Assembly: GCA_947476695.1 (NCBI GenBank)
Contig: CANJRD010000020.1
Coordinates: 1-61,600 of the forward strand
Direction of reading: 5' to 3'
Source of the DNA: Rhodospirillaceae bacterium
GTDB lineage: Bacteria > Pseudomonadota > Alphaproteobacteria > Rhodospirillales > Rhodospirillaceae
DNA length: 61,600 nt
In this document: piece by piece, positions 57,146 through 61,600 of the stretch
How the letters are laid out: every line of letters begins with the position of its first letter
Position numbering within the stretch: the first letter of the stretch is position 1
The notes under the pieces: model-generated
What the model saw: only the letters and a program-made list of their open reading frames with translations
What the model was told of the DNA's origin: nothing
Database searches by the model: none
Program-made: the position numbers and the translations under genes

Positions 57146-60100
57146 ATGACCCGTCTCTTCGCGACCGCGCTCTGGGTCGCGGTCTATCTGCTCGGTTCCG
57201 GCGCCTCCGCGCAGGACCCTGCCGGCGCACGTTCGCCGGAATTCGCGCGCGCGCTTGCCGCGGTGCCGGTCGCGCCCGGTGCGTTGTTCGCGTTGCGGGA
57301 AATTGAGACTCAGGCGAGCACCTCCACGGCGGCCTCGCCATCGCGCGTGTTGCGCCGTGCCGCCACCACGATCGACGCCAGCTATCTGACGCGCCTGACC
57401 GAGACCGCGAACGGCGTCGGCGCCGGCGGTCAGGTCGACGCGCAGGCGCGGGCTTTCACGCTCAACCTGATGCCGGATGTCACCGTGCGCGTGGTGAAGC
57501 GTCAATCGCACCAGGACGAACTCGGCAACACCATTTGGCAAGGCGTGCCGGTCGAAGGCGAAGGCGCCGTCACGCTCGTCATTCGCGACGGGCGCGTCAC
57601 CGGTGAGGTCCATGTCGGCGGGCAGACCTTCGGCATCGCGCCCGCCGCGAGCGATCATGCCATCGTGGAATATCGCGAAAGCGCGCAGTTCGCCCGCGAC
57701 GACCTCATCGTACGGCAGAGCAGCGCGCCGGCAGCGGACACTCCCGCGCCATTACCCCAGCCCAACACGGCACTCGAAAAGCCGGCGGCGACCCCCGCTA
57801 TCGGCATCATGGTCGCGTATACCGCGGCAGCCCTGAAAGCCCGGCCCGACATCCAAAGCCAGATCTCGCTCGCGCTTGCTGACCTGCGCACGACGCTGTC
57901 GAACTCAGGCATTGCGGCGACCGTGACACTGGTCGGCACGGAGCAGGTGAACTACACCGAGGTCGCCGGCGAGGGCGGCGGCGACGTTCTGTACGATGCG
58001 GACATCGGCGCGGGCGATTTCGCGCGCATCCGCGCCCTGCAGAAGAGTCTGGGCGCCGACATCCTGTCGGTCTGGAGTCAGTACAACGACAATTGCGGCG
58101 TGGCTTATGGCGCGTTCTATGATGGCAGTCCGGCCAGCGTCAGTCTGACTAACGCCGCGGCGGCGTCCATCAACACGGTCTCGGCCGATTGCAGCGCCGC
58201 CACATTCACGCATGAGGTCGGGCATCTGCTCGGCGCCAACCACGAACGCTATGTCGTGGACGACGCGGTGCCGGGGCCGACGGCCTATAACTATGGTTAC
58301 GTCGATCTTGGGTACTTCCGCGACGTGATGAGCTACGGCAACGAGTGCAGCGACAAGGGCGTGAACTGCCCGCGCATCCAGTACTTCAGCAATCCCAACA
58401 TCACGTATCAGGGGCGCGCCGTCGGCGTGTCGGATTCGAAGGCCACCGCCGCGGACAACGCCCGCAAGATCACCGAAGTGCTGCCCTATGCGGCGCAGTT
58501 GCATACTTACTTCACGCCATCCACCCGGCCGGTATTGTCGGTGGCGCGTACCGGCAGCGGCACCATCACCGATAGCAGTGGTGATCTGACATGCGGTACC
58601 GCTTGTAATCTCGCGGTCAGCACCGGTTCGCGACGCACGCTCACCGCCGTTGCCGATCCCGGCTGGGAATTCACCGGCTGGAGCGGCGGTGGTTGCAGCG
58701 GTACGGCGTCGACGTGCAGCGTGACCGTGAACGCCAGCGTGACGATCGCCGCCACGTTCGTGCAGTCGACGACGGTGCGCATCGGCGCGGTCTACTCCTC
58801 CAGCCAAAGCGCATCGCAATCATTCCTGCGGCTCTACAACACGGACACGACCGCTTCGACCGTATCCGTCGCGCTGCTCGATTACACGACCGGCACCGTG
58901 TTGGGACGTTGGACAAGCCCCGCCATCGCGCCGGGCGCCGAACGCCAGTTTTCCATCGCCGAGATCGAGGCGGCGGCATCCCCGGCCATCACGTCAAAGC
59001 CGCAGTTCTATGCCGCGGCGGTGGACTCGAATTTCGGCGGCTATTTCCAACACGTCCTATGGCACGTCAGCGACAACTCGCTGACCAACCTGACGACCTG
59101 CAGTTCGGGCGCGATGAGCGACCCGATACGTCTGATGGGCGTTCATTCGACGCTGCTCGGGGCGGGGTATCCAAGTTCGATCGTCATCAACAATACTGGC
59201 ACGCGCAGTACGACGGTGACGTTGGACATTTACGACGCGTTGACCGGATCGCAGGTCGGCACGTTCCCGACCGGCTCAATCGCGGCGCGTGGTGAGCGGA
59301 TTTATACCGTCGCCGAGATCGAACAATCGGCCCGCTTCACGCCGAGCGCTGGGATGTACCACTATGTCGTGCAGGCGCAGACGTCGTTCACCGGGCACAT
59401 CGCGCATCTGATGCAGAACGTCAGCGCGTCGGTCGTCACAGACATGTCGACTGTCTGCCCGTTGCGCAAAGCGGCTGCAGTCGCGTCGGCGAGTCAGATC
59501 TATCAGGGTGCGATCTTCTCGTCGGCGCAAGCCGGATCGCAGTCGTTCCTGCGGTTCATGAACGCGGGCAACAACTACGGCTCCGTCAATGTGCTGCTAA
59601 GCAACCCCAACACCGGCGTCACGCTGGCGCAGTGGAGCAGCGGCACGATCAACACCGGCGCGGCCTTGCAGGTTCCGATCACGACCATCGAAGCCGAAGG
59701 CGGTAATTTCACCAAGCCCGACTACTATACGGTGATCGCCACCAGCAACATGCTGGGCGAGTTCCAGCACGTCCTGTGGCACGCCTCGGATGGCACGCTG
59801 ACCAATCTGACGACCTGCACGACGGGCACGCATAATAATCCGTGGGTGCTGGGTGCGGTGCATACCTCCAAGCTCGGCGCCGCCGGGTATCCCAGCACCG
59901 TCATCGTGACCAACACCGGCGCAAGCGCGGCGCGTGTCACCCTGACGGTTAAGGACGCGAGCGACGGTTCAACGCTTGGAACCTATCGCACCGCAAGCAT
60001 TCCCGCAGGCGCGCAGGCCGTGTTGCCGGTCAGCAATATCGAAGCCGGCGCGAGTCCGCGCATCAGCGCCGGTTCGCGCAATCACTATGTGATCGCCGCC

Positions 60101-60193
60101 GATGGCTTCGCGGGATATCTCCAGCATCAGCTCGACAACGCGCAGGTCGGTGTCATTACCGACATGACCACGACCTGCGGGATGCAGCCTTAA
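57146..60193 (+). CDS. Secreted zinc metalloprotease (metzincin) with repeated C-terminal domains
   Basis: 1015 residues after GGGGAGG, with a Sec signal (cleavage near ASA-Q, residue 22). A propeptide-like region (25-210) precedes a reprolysin/M12-type catalytic domain. The zinc motif is HEVGHLLGANH (His356, Glu357, His360, His366), with the Met-turn at Met395 (DVMSYGNEC). Then comes one InlB-like beta repeat (about 465-540, with two disulfide-ready Cys pairs). Two long tandem repeats follow (about 545-775 and 780-1015), each with GAVYSS or GAIFSS, QSFLR, EFQHVLWH and LTNLTTC motifs. The open frame upstream to 56807 is rejected. It is likely an extracellular protease with cell-surface-binding domains. 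Confidence 0.87.
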   Translation: MTRLFATALWVAVYLLGSGASAQDPAGARSPEFARALAAVPVAPGALFALREIETQASTSTAASPSRVLRRAATTIDASYLTRLTETANGVGAGGQVDAQARAFTLNLMPDVTVRVVKRQSHQDELGNTIWQGVPVEGEGAVTLVIRDGRVTGEVHVGGQTFGIAPAASDHAIVEYRESAQFARDDLIVRQSSAPAADTPAPLPQPNTALEKPAATPAIGIMVAYTAAALKARPDIQSQISLALADLRTTLSNSGIAATVTLVGTEQVNYTEVAGEGGGDVLYDADIGAGDFARIRALQKSLGADILSVWSQYNDNCGVAYGAFYDGSPASVSLTNAAAASINTVSADCSAATFTHEVGHLLGANHERYVVDDAVPGPTAYNYGYVDLGYFRDVMSYGNECSDKGVNCPRIQYFSNPNITYQGRAVGVSDSKATAADNARKITEVLPYAAQLHTYFTPSTRPVLSVARTGSGTITDSSGDLTCGTACNLAVSTGSRRTLTAVADPGWEFTGWSGGGCSGTASTCSVTVNASVTIAATFVQSTTVRIGAVYSSSQSASQSFLRLYNTDTTASTVSVALLDYTTGTVLGRWTSPAIAPGAERQFSIAEIEAAASPAITSKPQFYAAAVDSNFGGYFQHVLWHVSDNSLTNLTTCSSGAMSDPIRLMGVHSTLLGAGYPSSIVINNTGTRSTTVTLDIYDALTGSQVGTFPTGSIAARGERIYTVAEIEQSARFTPSAGMYHYVVQAQTSFTGHIAHLMQNVSASVVTDMSTVCPLRKAAAVASASQIYQGAIFSSAQAGSQSFLRFMNAGNNYGSVNVLLSNPNTGVTLAQWSSGTINTGAALQVPITTIEAEGGNFTKPDYYTVIATSNMLGEFQHVLWHASDGTLTNLTTCTTGTHNNPWVLGAVHTSKLGAAGYPSTVIVTNTGASAARVTLTVKDASDGSTLGTYRTASIPAGAQAVLPVSNIEAGASPRISAGSRNHYVIAADGFAGYLQHQLDNAQVGVITDMTTTCGMQP

Positions 60194-60198
60194 TTCTG

Positions 60199-61554
60199 TT
60201 AAGCGTGAGTGCCGCCGAGCACGTCATCGATCCAGCCGGCTATGGCGAACAGATCGGCGTCCTTGTGCAGGAAGCCCATCACCTGCAAGCCGAGCGGCAT
60301 GCTGTCTTCGGTGAAAAGCGGTAGCGAGATGGCCGGGTTGCCGATCATCGACGCCGGGGCGTTGAACGGTGATGTGCCGGTGCCGTGAAGTCCGACCGGC
60401 GCGGGGCCGATGGCGGAGAGAGTCACGACCGCTTCGCAATGCTCCGCCAGTTTGGCGTAGCTGGCGCGGATCGTCTCGCGCTCGGCCAACGCGGCGCGAT
60501 AGTCGTCGAGCGTCATCTTCGCGTTCGTCGCCATGCGGTCGTGCATGAACTTGCTCAGCGCCGCGGCATCGCGCGTCTTGAAGCTGTTCAGCGGCCACAA
60601 CCATTCCCAGCCATTGATCTTGTGCGACAGCGCGATCCCGTTCGTGACGGCCATCTCGACCTCGGCGACAGCTTTGTCGTCCGCGCGTGTGATGACCGTG
60701 ACGCCGCGGCTCTTCAGGCGGGTGATCGCGTCGTCCAGCAGGCGCTTGGCGGCGAAGGACGCCTGGTCCCAGCCCGGTGTCTGCAACAGCGCGATGGTGC
60801 GCGGCATCTTCCCGAGCGGACGTTGCGCGGGTCCCATCAGCCCCGGGAATCCAGGGTCGCCGCCGACACGCTGCGCGATGGCATGGGCGACATTCCAGGA
60901 GTCCTCAAGGGAGGCTGACAGGACCCCGATGACGCTCTGGCTGAGATAGTCGATGGCGCCGCCGCGATTGAGCGCGCCCTGACTCGGTTTGAAGCCCACA
61001 ATGCCGTTGTAGCTGGCCGGGCGGATCAACGAGCCCAGCGCCTGCGTGCCGATGCCGACGGGGAAGAAGCCCGCCGCGACACCGGCGGCCGATCCGCTAC
61101 TCGATCCGCCGGGCGTGCGCCCGAGGTCCCACGGGTTGCGGGTGGCACGCGGTTCCATCGCGGCGAATTCGGTCGTGACGGTCTTGCCGATAATGATGGC
61201 GCCAGCCTCACGCAGGGCCGCGACGACCGCCGCATCGCGGTTCGATTGCCAGCCCTTGTAAATCGGCGAGCCGCACTCCGTCGGCATGTCGACCGTTTCG
61301 ATGATGTCCTTGATGCCGACGGGCATACCGTCGATGGCCGACAACGGTTGGCCCTGTTTCCAGCGATCTGAGGACATGTCGGCGGCGGCGCGCGCGCGAT
61401 CGATGTTCAGTGACACGAAGGCCCGCACCTGGGGTTCGTCGGCCTCGATCTTGGCGATGCGCCGCTCGAGATACTCGCGCGGGCTATCCTTGCCGGCGGA
61501 GAACGCGGCGGTCGCAGTGTGGAAGGGAATGAGTTCCGGGGTGATCTTGGCCAT
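60199..61554 (-). CDS. Amidase signature family hydrolase
   Basis: 451 residues with the catalytic Lys82 (GIKD), cis-Ser in GGSSSGS (149-155) and nucleophile Ser175 in GTQALGSLIRP, where the canonical DTGGS is altered to QALGS as in one subgroup. It hydrolyses an amide or acyl-amine bond in the cytoplasm. It is not closely similar to the amidase at 19-20 kb. Its end lies five bases from the metzincin stop codon, convergent, with no obvious terminator between. The ribosome site is weak. Substrate unknown. Confidence 0.87.
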   Translation of the reverse strand: MAKITPELIPFHTATAAFSAGKDSPREYLERRIAKIEADEPQVRAFVSLNIDRARAAADMSSDRWKQGQPLSAIDGMPVGIKDIIETVDMPTECGSPIYKGWQSNRDAAVVAALREAGAIIIGKTVTTEFAAMEPRATRNPWDLGRTPGGSSSGSAAGVAAGFFPVGIGTQALGSLIRPASYNGIVGFKPSQGALNRGGAIDYLSQSVIGVLSASLEDSWNVAHAIAQRVGGDPGFPGLMGPAQRPLGKMPRTIALLQTPGWDQASFAAKRLLDDAITRLKSRGVTVITRADDKAVAEVEMAVTNGIALSHKINGWEWLWPLNSFKTRDAAALSKFMHDRMATNAKMTLDDYRAALAERETIRASYAKLAEHCEAVVTLSAIGPAPVGLHGTGTSPFNAPASMIGNPAISLPLFTEDSMPLGLQVMGFLHKDADLFAIAGWIDDVLGGTHA

Positions 61555-61600
61555 CTAGGCGATACTGGACGCTCCATTACTGGCGCGTCCCCTCAAACAA

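Overview
The window is GC-rich, densely coded DNA, almost certainly from a free-living alphaproteobacterium. The signs are an Atm1-type exporter, a methionine synthase split into two genes, TonB receptors of the Caulobacter/Sphingomonas oxidoreductase-linked type, and strongly GC-biased third codon positions. I cannot name the genus. No CRISPR array, insertion sequence, rRNA or phage was seen. One tRNA gene (Asp, GTC) lies near the left end.

Layout. 0.3-14.6 kb is mostly housekeeping: tRNA-Asp, a PAS histidine kinase, split metH, an AhpD-like protein, succinate-semialdehyde dehydrogenase, a low-complexity protein, the Atm1 exporter and a secreted DUF6351 hydrolase-like protein. 14.6-35.6 kb is a catabolic accessory region. 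It holds an acylating aldehyde dehydrogenase, a LysR regulator, a two-subunit ThDP decarboxylase, NIPSNAP, an amidase, DUF2848, a cupin, an MFS importer, a Tat-exported amidohydrolase and alpha/beta hydrolase, a DUF1592 (heme-c lipoprotein)/DUF1552 pair with secreted companions, a CHRD protein, a YkgJ protein, a Tat-exported multi-cupin, a second cupin, and an orphan substrate-binding protein without signal peptide. 35.6-43.9 kb holds two related TonB receptors, a secreted lectin-like protein and a Tat-exported FMN 2-hydroxyacid oxidase carrying a CxxCH motif. 44.1-49.9 kb holds a giant membrane-anchored coiled-coil protein, an AT-richer foreign-looking gene and a POT peptide transporter. 50.0-56.5 kb has photolyase, a DUF6491 protein and a glucokinase/sugar transporter/GH3 beta-glucosidase operon. 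56.7-61.6 kb has a small protein, a large secreted metzincin and a second amidase.

How it may work together. Five proteins between 23 and 42 kb carry twin-arginine signals. They sit with outer-membrane receptors, a heme-c lipoprotein, a major-facilitator importer and cytoplasmic amidase/decarboxylase/acyl-CoA-forming enzymes. I infer a pathway in which an unknown organic compound enters through TonB receptors, is partly processed in the periplasm by metal-, flavin- and heme-dependent enzymes, and is finished in the cytoplasm through a 2-oxoacid to aldehyde to acyl-CoA sequence. A shared element, AATATCAC-N7-TCA, occurs exactly or nearly upstream of five transcription units of the 16-26 kb region (the acylating dehydrogenase, LysR/decarboxylase, amidase/DUF2848, amidohydrolase and secreted-set units). 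This supports common regulation, possibly by the local LysR protein. The substrate is not identifiable from sequence alone.
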